DNA of 64,000 bases, from the NCBI GenBank assembly GCA_030248215.1, contig JASANG010001107.1, forward strand, positions 620,001-684,000. The letters run 5' to 3'. The position numbers and the translations under genes were made by a program. Position 1 is the stretch's first letter. Each line of letters opens with the position of its first letter. Source of the stretch: Enoplolaimus lenunculus (Eukaryota > Nematoda > Enoplea > Enoplida > Thoracostomopsidae). This document shows, one piece after another, positions 55,426 through 64,000 of the stretch. The notes below the pieces were generated by a model. The model saw nothing but the letters and a program-made list of their open reading frames with translations, made no database searches and had not been told where the DNA came from.

Positions 55426-58400
55426 TTAAGCTTTCTTGAGTTTCTTGAGGTTCGATCGTCGTGGGCAAGGACAGTATTGCGCATCTTTGCCAGGAGGACC
55501 AGGAGGACCTTGTGGACCTGGGTTGCCAGGAGTACCAGGGTTGCCTGGGGTTCCGTCGTTGCCTTTGTCGCCAGGTGGTCCAGGTTGTCCATCGCCGCCA
55601 GGATTGCCGTTTCGACCAGGTGGACCAGGTGGTCCACGACCGCCAGGTGGTCCTAAAACAAACAGTATCAGAATGTTTTTAGGAATAAACACAACTTATT
55701 TATGTATCTCCAGCTTCAAATTCTGTGTATTCAGTGGTTTACGTTTTTTTACTTCAAGAGTTCTTACTAGTATTTTGTGCACAAATTTTAAGCATCGCTA
55801 TTTAGCATTTTAATGTATTGAGACATCAGTTATTTTGTTAGTCACACTGCGTAAATTAAGCAATAATATTTGCGTTCAGCTTAGAAATACCAGGTGTCAA
55901 GGCGTCGAGATTTTAAAGAACGCATTAAAAGTAAAAGTAAACTTGAAGCCTAGATTGATTACTATTTGAAAAATGCAAAAAAAATCCGAATTTTGAGCCA
56001 TTTATAATCTAACTATATTACGACAATTTGTATAGGTCTAAAATTTTTAACACCAGCCATGGTCAAAAACGAAAACTGATGGCTTTGAATGCTAGCTCAG
56101 AAATCTATACTAAATTTTTTAACTTCACAGCTAAATCGACCTACAGGAGAATATAACTGCATTTCGGTGCAATTGTACCAAAGTTTGTTATTCCATAAAT
56201 TTCATACAACATACCTGGTGGTCCAGGTCGACCTTTTTGTCCTCGCGAACCAGGTTGGCCAGGACCGCCTGGTGGACCAGGTGGGCCAGGGCGGCCAGCA
56301 TTTCCAGGAGGACCAGGTGGGCCAGGAGTTCCGTTTCCTGCTGGCATACCATCGACACCACGTCCGCCAGGTCCGCCAGGAATACCCTGAAACAGTTTCA
56401 CATCATATTATGCTTTACAAAAAATTGTTGATGTATAAAAAAAATGAAAATTTATTTCTAATTCTATTAAATATATAAGTCAAAATTTCAAATCATTGAT
56501 CAAATGTCGGTTCGCAAACGGAAAAAACGATAAATATAGTTAGTTACAAATCTTGGTTGAAAACTCTTAATGTTTACATACATACATAGCTAAAATTCGT
56601 TGTAAGACTTACCGAAGGACCAGGAGGACCTGGTGGGCCAGGTGGTCCTGGGGGTCCTTTGGGACACATGCGGCAAGTGCCACCTTCGCCGACTGGAACT
56701 GGAGCACTGGTGCCTGGCTGGCCGGGTAAACCGTCAGCGCCACGTTCGCCAGGTTGACCGTCAGAGCCAGGTTCACCTGGAGGTCCAGGTGGACCTGATG
56801 GGCATCGGCTTTGTTCGTTACATTCTGAAATGATGAATGAGTACAGCAAATACCTTGTGGTGGATCCAGGCATTTGTGACGGTGAGGCCGAGCGATAAGT
56901 AATTGCACAAAAAAGCTCGCGAATGAATTTATAATGTCTTTCTAAGCAAAAATTTTTGCAGACGGAGAAGCAGAAATTCTAAAGTTTTAGATTGTTTTTT
57001 ATGGCTGCCGCAAAAAATAAAATTGTTCAAATGTACCGAAATTTGTTCAGTTAGAGTGATTACCAGTGCGCTAAGATTAGTTTTTATATTTTCTTATCTG
57101 CAGTATTTGACGTTTTGAATTTGCTTCTAAGTTAATTACCAAAAAGGGGTTACCAACACTCTAACCCCGTTGCAACCGTCGTTGCTAATTGCTCGTTTAT
57201 ACACAATTACTGCGAATATTTCATGTTCCACAATACCCTGAGCGCACACTAATTTTTAGTCGTACGAGCGTACATGGTGTTTGGCTTTGGAGGTACATAG
57301 CGAAGCGTATCAATTTAAATCATTTCAAACTGTTTACTCGGCTTCAAAAATTCTAAACCTTCGTATATATTAATTAATTTAATCCATGAAAGACTTAGGG
57401 TTGCGCTATACCCGTCGCGCGTCGCCGAACGTACCTGCCATTAAAAACTGTGTCACGTCGCCAAATAGAGTTTGCCTATATTTTTGTTAGCAACGCATAG
57501 CGGCGCGCGGCGGGATCTGGCACAATGAAGTATACCGACACGTTAAAGCTACGCTATTTAACATTCTAAACTTACTGCAAAGTCGTTCGACTTGACGAGC
57601 AACTCGTTTGGGTGCTCGGGCATGTGCACTGCGGATTTCGGTCCAAACATCATCCGACAGAAGCTAAAATCAGATAAAAATAAAACTTAATACAAGTTTT
57701 GATTAGTTTTAAAAATTCAGCAGCAAATTGCAGAGCGGAATATAAGCTTCAAAGGCAATTGAACGTCGAAATATTGTTAGGATAAGCGTACAAAAATCGG
57801 TTTCAATTTTTTGGCTTAGTTTTATCTGTCTTACAGGTTTATACAATTTGTAACATTCCGCATCATCCCTAAGTCAAGAACAACATCCCGTGTATCTTAA
57901 ATAACAGCTAGGCTATCAGTGGCGGATCCAGGATCTCAAAATGGGGGGCAAAATTTCACAGGTAGTAACTTATTCTACTCACACACAAACCACGAACTAT
58001 TGTCACAAAATTGCTATAAAATTTTTGTCGACATGCTGTTGGGGGGAGCCACGGCCGGGGTGCCCCCCGTGGATCCGCCATTGTAGGCAATCGTTATATT
58101 TTTATCTGCGACTAATGAACATGATTTCTAAAGAACAGCAAGCAAGAGTTTGTTCATTTTACAAATTTTGTAATCTAGCTCAAATTTTAGATAACATTAA
58201 TTTAAAATTTGCAGCAACGAGAATATTTAAAACAAACTACATAGCACAAACACCAAGTTTTTTTACGCTGTATGTAAAATGCTTTTTTCGAAGGGTTTTT
58301 AGTTTAGAAAAACTCACGAAACAAATTTACTTTAATGAGTCAATTATTATACCATAGACCAACAAACTCTGTAGTATGCCAACAACAACGCATTCAACGA

Positions 58401-58550
58401 TAAACTTACACGGAATTCATCCATTTCAGTCTGGACTTCCAAAGTGATGGTGTTGACCTTCTGATAAATCATTGGGACCGCAATCAGGCAGCCCAACATG
58501 GCGCCGATGCTCAAAATATTGGCCAAATAAGCGGCGTACTGCGCTGCCAT
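55426..58550 (-). CDS. Nematode cuticle collagen, five exons, 279 residues
   Basis: Structural collagen of the cuticle, secreted by hypodermis. Exons read from the minus strand: 58410-58550, 57576-57663, 56613-56824, 56215-56386 and 55426-55652; the first three introns start GTAAGT and the fourth GTATGT, all end in AG, and phases agree, giving 840 nt. Exon 1 encodes the N-terminal cuticle-collagen domain with a membrane-spanning segment ([20 protein letters not shown], residues 10-29). Exon 2 supplies SDDVWTEIR and a subtilisin-type cleavage site (APKRVAR). The exon 2/3 junction makes LCKCNEQSRC, the first cysteine cluster; a second, TCRMC, splits the Gly-X-Y domain. Exons 3-5 carry Gly-X-Y blocks with one Gly-to-Ala triplet (GMP-AGN-GTP). 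The end is [12 protein letters not shown] plus a basic tail. Length is typical for the family. Four introns of 226-751 bp are many for this family, and introns 1 and 2 hold transposon copies. Start: first ATG before the hydrophobic segment; a CAG 6 bp upstream of the ATG could be a cis or trans splice acceptor. Confidence 0.95.
56858..56970. mobile_element. hAT-like fragment in collagen intron 2
   Basis: GTGGTGGATCCAGGCATTTG and AAAGCTCGCGAATGAATTT resemble family c sequence; no clean ends. Confidence 0.4.
57411..57514. repeat. GC-rich inverted repeat in collagen intron 2
   Basis: CCCGTCGCGCGTCGC (57411-57425) can pair with GCGGCGCGCGGCGGG (57500-57514), 13 of 15. Very GC-rich for this intron. 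Confidence 0.55.
57917..58083 (+). mobile_element. hAT-like MITE, family c, inside collagen intron 1
   Basis: Starts CAGTGGCGGATCCAGGATC and ends CCCGTGGATCCGCCATTG; flanked by TAGGCTAT and TAGGCAAT (7 of 8). Well-kept ends suggest a fairly recent insertion into the gene. Confidence 0.82.
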
Positions 58551-58859
58551 TATGATCTGGATACGCTAATACAAGGACAAAAGTAGTCTAAAATAAAGAT
58601 AATACCATTATTTGACAGGCAAACACGAGTATAAAGTTACTTTTGTCGAAACACAGTGAATTGTTAGGTAAAGAATATGTCATCCAAAATTTATAAACAA
58701 CTGAAATGCAGCCAGTCAGCTGAAGTGATATATTATAATGTGAAATTTCAAAGAGATGTTCGAATGCTTAATGCATTATGTCCTGAACGTTAGTTCATAC
58801 AGAGCGATTGCTACCTAACGCTATACTCGGTGTTATATAACTGGCGATTCGAAAAAATT

Positions 58860-58960
58860 TACAAATTTTTCAAGATTGCTTAAAAGTCATCAAAAAACCT
58901 TGTATGCCACACCTGAAACAATATTAGTCCCCCTACTAACGTGAGCTGGCTACGGGCCTG
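58860..58960. mobile_element. Right part of a GGGCCCGTAGCCA-family MITE
   Basis: TTGTATGCCACACCTGAAAC and GTGAGCTGGCTACGGGCC; left end decayed. It lies about 310 bp upstream of the collagen ATG. Confidence 0.6.
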
Positions 58961-59522
58961 TCAAAAAAGCTGCTGTTTCGCTCGCTACGCTCTCTTCGAA
59001 ACCCTTTTAAACCTGGTCATCATCTCAATGAAACCCTGGCTACGCCTCTGGTTGCTAACGTATTTTTAAGCAGTGTGGCAAAAGTAAACTATTTCAGCAA
59101 ATCTAGAACAGAAAAACGTCTATTTCAAGTGAAAAAACTCTGTTGCGCTACGTTAGAAAAGTTAACGTTTCACCTACTAAATAATTTCCAACATTGTCGT
59201 GCGTTGCCATTTTATACTTAAAATAATCTCTTACGTCGCTAAAACTGTCGCTCGCTTGTTTTATATTAAAATTCAAGCAACTTTTTGCCGTTTAAAATTT
59301 TTAATTTATTATCATTATTATTAGAAAATATCTTTTGTCTGGCTAAGGTGCGCACAAAAATTATCTCAAGGATGTGTAGCATCATCACATTGCGCATTCA
59401 ACTGTGTAAAAATATCTCTTCTGCTCGCAACTACAGTTTTTTGCAATTCTTAACATAAAAGTTTTACGCTTAAGGGCAAAATTATCAACAACTTTTTCTA
59501 GGTTAATACCTTCACCTTTAGT

Positions 59523-59601
59523 TGTCGTATTTTTACGCGCTATACACAGTAAAAGTTGAGTGATCGTATTTTTACGCGTTATACACAGTAAAATTTGAGT
59601 G
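59523..59601 (+). repeat. Tandem duplication, about 39 bp x 2
   Basis: TCGTATTTTTACGCG(C/T)TATACACAGTAAAA(G/T)TTGAGTGA, given here as alternating short blocks, occurs twice back to back with two differences. Confidence 0.85.
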
Positions 59602-60769
59602 AATAAATGCTAAAATGTTGTTAATGTAAGAATTCGTGAGAAATATGTTGACATTAAGTCTTTTATTAAAAGAGTGTCAAACATATTAACCACAGATTTA
59701 TAGTTAACCCTTCGCACTTTTAAACTCAAAGCATAGCACTCGTTGAGGTTAAAATTTTAATAAATGTAACAAATTCGATGGCAAATGTTGTTTTTTGTTA
59801 TGAAACGCCGGACACATTAAAAATATACTTGATACATCTTCAAAATTTATTCAAATTACAAAAGGTACCAGATCCAGTTATAGGTTGCGGAGAGCATGAG
59901 CTCAACCGGAAATATCCATGAAATTCGATTAGTTTCAAATATTCTTAAGAATAAACAGAGCATTTTATTTACATACGTAAAAATAAGAAAATTAATTTTT
60001 GAAAACTACTATTTCTCGAAAGAAAGGAGTCTGTTTGTTAGAATTTGGCAATAGTAACCTCATGAATATAAAACAAACGATTAAACCAGCTAATAAATAT
60101 GTCAAAACAAATTAAAGAATCATACGTTTCAAAATATTGTTGTTTTTACCAACGTTTTTTTGTTCGTACGACAAAATCTGGACAAGAAAGAATATAATGC
60201 GTAAATTTAACAACGCAGTCGTCTCATGTTGCTTGTGCAAAAAATATCGCGCCTCTACGATAGAAATCTTTTAGGCAACTATACATCGAGCTATATTAAT
60301 TTGTTTTGGTATACTTTTGAATATTTCTTACACCACACCATTTTTTGTTTAAACTTCGTAGCAAATAGTCACCACACCCGTTTGTTGATAGGTGAACGTA
60401 GTGGCCTAATTGTGCAGTGAAGCTTGAAGACACTGCGAATTATTTTTCGTACAATGAAAAATATTTAATGTGCACCTATTATGACTTGAAATATCGCACG
60501 AATAAAGGCTGTTTTTACGTTGTTCAAGTTGAAAGTACATATATGAAGAAAAGCAATTAAACAACAATTTATCTATTCAAGATTGGTAAATTGCCTAGCG
60601 GTACGGTATTACTTTTAAATTTTTTGATATGTTTCTTTCTATGCAGGTGGATCTGCTCTCTACACATTGTGCGATATTCGACTTCAAATCACGAGAATAC
60701 TTGCATATAGGTTTCTGAGTCGATGTATATATACTATGCTACAGGCTCTTGTACACCTTTCTCTCACAT

Positions 60770-60880
60770 TTAAGGTTAAGGCTTACTAGGTTTAGGGAAC
60801 GAGTTTAGCAAAGGCTGCAGGCTTTAGGTTTAGACACAGACAAACCTTTTCCTAAATCTAAGCGCACATATGGGGCACTG
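60770..60880. repeat. Degenerate TTTAGG/CCTAAA stretch
   Basis: AGGTTAAGGCTTACTAGG, GCTTTAGGTTTAGAC and CCTTTTCCTAAATCTAAGC; same old subfamily as 15675-15805 and 26300-26395. Confidence 0.4.
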
Positions 60881-61786
60881 CACCTACAAGAGCCTTTTTC
60901 ATAAACGGTTTGTCGAAAAAGCAAGCACTAAAATCTTACTTTCGTTAATCTTATTTTTGAAGTTTAACGCAATACCCCGGTTAAATCATGGTGTAAACGG
61001 ACTCTAAAAATAAAGGAACGCATATTAAAGTATAAAAAAGTACAAAATATGTTCTATTTCTTCAGCTTAGGGCCGTTGCTAGGTGGTTCGAGGCCCTCTT
61101 ACAAGCCAGTAAAATAGTCGCCTGAGAAAAAGTTCGACTTTTCACACGGCGCAGTCTTGCTTGACACCAAACGTCAAGAAATTGTCCGCACGTTTAACTG
61201 TAGTGCAGTACTTTATGTGGTTTTGCGTATGAAGGTACTTCGTGAACCCCGCCAGAGTGGTGTATGAGCGCAGACTTTCCTGCTGGGGGCAAGTACATTT
61301 TGGTGCCCACAAATTTAACTCACGTGTAATACATTTTATTAAAACCCATCACGCAATACTCAAAAAAGTTTAAAATTTTTTTGAAAAAAAAGGTGTACTG
61401 CAGATTTTGTATATATGAGCCAAAAAAACTCTCGAGCAAAGCGAGCGGGAAACCAGAAGCAATTGTAGAACTAAATAGTTATTCAAAATTTTGATTTATA
61501 TAGCGTCAGTCCGGTAAACTCTACACTTCAAAGTTTTCCCTATATCTGCTTTGAGAGCTTCTTCCAAAACCTATAAATATCTATAGGCAACAAACATTAG
61601 AAACAGGTGCAAGTGATTTTGGGCGACCATTTTCGTTTATTGCGCCCCCAGTGCACACGGTGCTTAGGGGCATAATCTGCTACCTTTTCGCTACATCCAC
61701 ATCACTGATTTCGTAGTTGAATGGATAATGCATCCTACATTGGAGCATCTGAGATATTAAAATATTCACTTGGCTTTCTAAAATTT

Positions 61787-61862
61787 TAAAGAAAAACAGC
61801 GGACGCACCGAATTTTTTACAGTTTTGGATGAATTTCGTAATTTTTATTCCATCTCCAACAA
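61787..61862 (+). mobile_element. Internal fragment of hAT-like family d1
   Basis: AGCGGACGCACCGAATTTTT and TTTTGGATGAATTTCGTAAT match the interior of 610-1012. Confidence 0.5.
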
Positions 61863-62296
61863 TTGCAGCATATTTGTAATGAAAAATTTCGAGTACGTTG
61901 ATTTTTAACCTCGGGGTTTTCACTCGATTAACACAGCGAATGTTTCAGTCATTTGTTGAAATCAAACCAAATATATATATACATATATGAAAAAACATTG
62001 AAGTGCTCTACAAAATTAAACGCAACAACCATTTTTACTTTCGGAAATGCGTGAGTAAACAGTCCCAGTTCCAAACGCAGCTGACCAGGTTGATTTCAAA
62101 GCAAACGCACGTTTCAACAAACTATGTACAGTTTCAGAAACACTGTGCACTAAAACGAATATTTACCACGAACCACGACACATGCTAAGAGTTATGAAGA
62201 AAAAAGTATATTAAAACACTTTTAGCAAAAAATTTAAGGCATCATTTAAAATCGTACTACTGGTTCGCTTGTGCATGACGAAACGGTGAAATCTTT

Positions 62297-62458
62297 GGAC
62301 CATGTAAAGATCATGGCCAAAACGTTTTCCCGTAAAACTGCAATAGACTAAAGCATAAGCCTAATATATTTGGTTTGGTTTAGGCTTAGAAATAAGCTCA
62401 TTTTTACACTTAGTTATATGCTTATACTACTGTTACGGCCATGTTCTATACATTGGTT
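62297..62458 (+). mobile_element. GGCC-ended TTAGGC-family element, TTAGGC units mostly lost
   Basis: GGACCATGTAAAGATCATGG at the left, GGCCATGTTCTATACATTGG at the right; inner TTTAGGCTTAGAAATAAGC. It lies about 320 bp downstream of the dehydrogenase stop. Confidence 0.65.
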
Positions 62459-62776
62459 AATCATTAAGGACATACTAGCATTTCTTTTTAAATCCTGAAT
62501 GAATTTAAGCTACACCTTATGGAGCTAATCGCAATAATTTTGACGTAAACACCTTGCATTTTTATTTCTTCAAGGAGAAATATTAATTCGAAATAACAAA
62601 CTGCATAAGACAACGTCCGAACTATAGATTTTGTTTGAGAATTCTTAAACATGCAATATTCGCTTAGCTACTATGCACTAATATGCAGTCTAATAAATTC
62701 TCCACTATCCGTTGTTGAAGTTACATTGATACAGATGGATGGTTACATATCAAGAAATCAAGGTTAATCATTATTA

Positions 62777-62782
62777 TTTATT
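62777..62782 (-). terminator. Possible poly(A) signal overlapping the dehydrogenase stop
   Basis: AATAAA on the minus strand overlaps the TAA stop. If used, the 3' UTR would be extremely short, as occurs in some nematode genes. AT-rich context makes chance likely. Confidence 0.25.
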
Positions 62783-63718
62783 TCTTATGTTCATCATCGT
62801 CATCATCATCATTATTCTGGGTTTCGTCTAGTGTTTCCCATTCTCCGTCATTGTTCCCACCTGTATCATCCAATTTCCGTAATTCACTTGCACTTGTCAC
62901 ATGAGAAGAAACACGAGACATGGTCAAATCTGAAAGCGACATTTGATCATCGCTATTGTTGCCTTCCCCTGTCGCTGTTGTACTACCGGTATTCAGCACT
63001 TCTACACTTTCATTGTTGCTACTTTCTGTAGCATTAATGGATGGCGAGAAAGTAGCTCCATGTGGCTGTGATGTATCATCTTTTTCAGTCAACGCTGTTG
63101 ATCCAAGAGGTGGCAAACCACACCGTTTCAACACAGAGTCTATTTCAGCTTCGCTAAACGACCAAAGCTTACTGGCGGTAGCGTCATTTACAAGGTCAGG
63201 CTTGTATGCCTGCAATGTACAATTATCATACAGGCTCCCAGAAATTAGTACTGATTGCTGTCGTGACTGTTTAGCGCTTTCGTGCATAGATCCTGCCAAT
63301 GCGCTTTTACTCGTTGATGGCAATATTGACACAGGCTGTTGAGACAAAGGTTTCTCGAATTCACTTTGAGCCAGCGCACAGTTCAAGTACGTTTGAACAC
63401 CTTGCTGAATTGATTTAGAGAAGAGCCAAATCAGCGGTGCAGCAATCACTAGCATTGGTCGGCTGAAAAATCGGCCAAGTTGAGTACCGCGCACAAAACC
63501 AGGCCGAACCGCGTAAACTCCAATTCGTGTATTTGACTTCGAAAAACGCCGAGCAAGTTCAAACGCATGACAACAATTAGCTAGTTTACTTCGAGCATAT
63601 GCAAGCAACGGATCATAATCTTCAGGTGTTTCTAGGTTTCTTGACTTTGAATTCTGTGATTTCGAAGCTGGAAAATTCCATCGCTCCCAATTGTTGGCAA
63701 TCGCTTTTGTATAATAGC
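62778..63718 (-). CDS. Short-chain dehydrogenase/reductase (retinol dehydrogenase-like), last exon, partial
   Basis: C-terminal exon of an NAD(P)-dependent oxidoreductase, probably acting on a lipid or retinoid-type alcohol or ketone. The exon starts after a TTGTAG acceptor with two bases of a split codon and encodes 312 residues to the TAA stop; the Rossmann half (TGxxxGIG, NNAG) must lie right of the window. Seen: the catalytic YxxxK as Y40-A-R-S-K44, followed by LANCCHAFELARRF, then VYAVRPGFVRG (the usual PG turn after the active helix), a hydrophobic stretch at 88-99, and the C-terminal family segment GSLYDNCTLQ...ASKLWSFSEAEIDSVL. Between the last two there is a Ser/Gln-rich insertion (about residues 122-155). 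After the enzyme domain comes an unusual Ser/Asn/Thr-rich extension of about 100 residues ending in six Asp and EHKK. Substrate unknown; the extension is not part of the fold as known in the family. Confidence 0.88.
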
Positions 63719-63934
63719 CTACAATATCACACGGTTACGTATATTAAAACAAAAATTGAATGAACACAATAAAAGAAGTACTGACTGGCACTTAGCAATA
63801 TGTGTAACAAATGTAAAGCAGTATTTCTGCTGTATTCCATTACAGATGGACCTTGCCAGCTCTCGAGTGAAACATATGCTTTTAACCTAACAACAAAGAC
63901 TTTGCGTATATTTCATAAACTATACACACTATGT

Positions 63935-64000
63935 ACCAAGGTTCCAACGAAATTCCGACTCCGGCTAAAATTCCAAAAAAATTTGGGTTCCGATCCCGAT
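63935..64000 (-). mobile_element. hAT-like family d2 element running off the right edge
   Basis: TTCCGACTCCGGC and GGGTTCCGATCCCG hexamers after ACCAAGGTTCCAACG; incomplete. It would lie within the dehydrogenase intron. Confidence 0.4.

Larger units (their letters stand above)
58961..62296. other. Mostly empty AT-rich intergenic DNA
   Basis: Apart from the listed tandem duplication, degenerate TTAGGC stretch and d1 fragment, only hAT-like traces are seen (TCGCTCGCTACGCTCTC at 58980, CTCTCGAGCAAAGCGAGCGG near 61430). No gene. Confidence 0.45.

Noticed and set aside
55399-56833. Plus-strand frames opposite the collagen exons
   Set aside because: Shadows of the Gly-X-Y repeats on the minus strand, where splice phases and termini fit a collagen.
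57941-58357. 138-codon plus-strand frame
   Set aside because: It sits in collagen intron 1 and starts inside a hAT-like MITE; no domain.

Overview
The window reads as nuclear DNA of a nematode with a large, AT-rich, repeat-rich and gene-poor genome. Two independent signs point to a nematode. One is a cuticle-collagen gene with a membrane-anchored N-terminal domain, Gly-X-Y blocks separated by cysteine pairs and a Tyr-Cys-Pro-Cys-Pro tail. The other is many interspersed runs of TTAGGC, the nematode telomere hexamer. Spliceosomal GT-AG introns of 226-751 bp are visible. The species cannot be fixed from sequence alone; the sparse genes and heavy repeat load are unlike the compact Caenorhabditis genomes.

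Three protein genes are well supported, all on the minus strand. (1) 28748-31447 is an intronless 899-residue rhodopsin-family receptor of FMRFamide-receptor-like type, with a huge Gln/His/Pro-rich third cytoplasmic loop. (2) 55426-58550 is a five-exon cuticle collagen that assembles to 279 residues. (3) 62778-63718 is the last exon of a short-chain dehydrogenase/reductase whose 5' part lies beyond the right edge. Weaker candidates are a small secreted peptide precursor with dibasic sites (40375-40611), a signal-peptide-like ORF (36845-37039) and two unrecognised exon-like ORFs (24856-25206 and 35655-36065). The three firm genes have no evident functional link.

Most of the rest is transposon debris, largely short non-autonomous DNA elements in recurring families: (a) TTAA-flanked elements of 250-270 bp with piggyBac-like ends and a tRNA-like polymerase III promoter body; (b) GGCC-ended elements whose interior is TTAGGC arrays, with 8-bp target duplications; (c) hAT-like elements ending CAGTGGCGGATCC; (d) hAT-like elements ending CAGGGTG and packed with GGAAAC or CCGGAG hexamers; (e) TA-flanked elements ending CTGTAGTGACCCGAATAAGAG; (f) elements of about 150 bp ending GGGCCCGTAGCCA; (g) several single long-inverted-repeat elements. 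A broken CR1/Jockey-type LINE lies at 5283-6440, and a three-unit tandem array at 47898-48655.

By region: 0-8.5 kb holds MITEs, the LINE and a strange A/C-only tract; 8.5-28.5 kb is transposon-rich intergenic DNA; 28.7-31.5 kb is the receptor; 31.5-55.4 kb is repeats with weak ORF candidates; 55.4-58.6 kb is the collagen; 58.6-62.8 kb is mostly empty AT-rich DNA; 62.8-64 kb is the dehydrogenase. No rRNA gene, intact tRNA gene, CRISPR array or virus-derived element was recognised.
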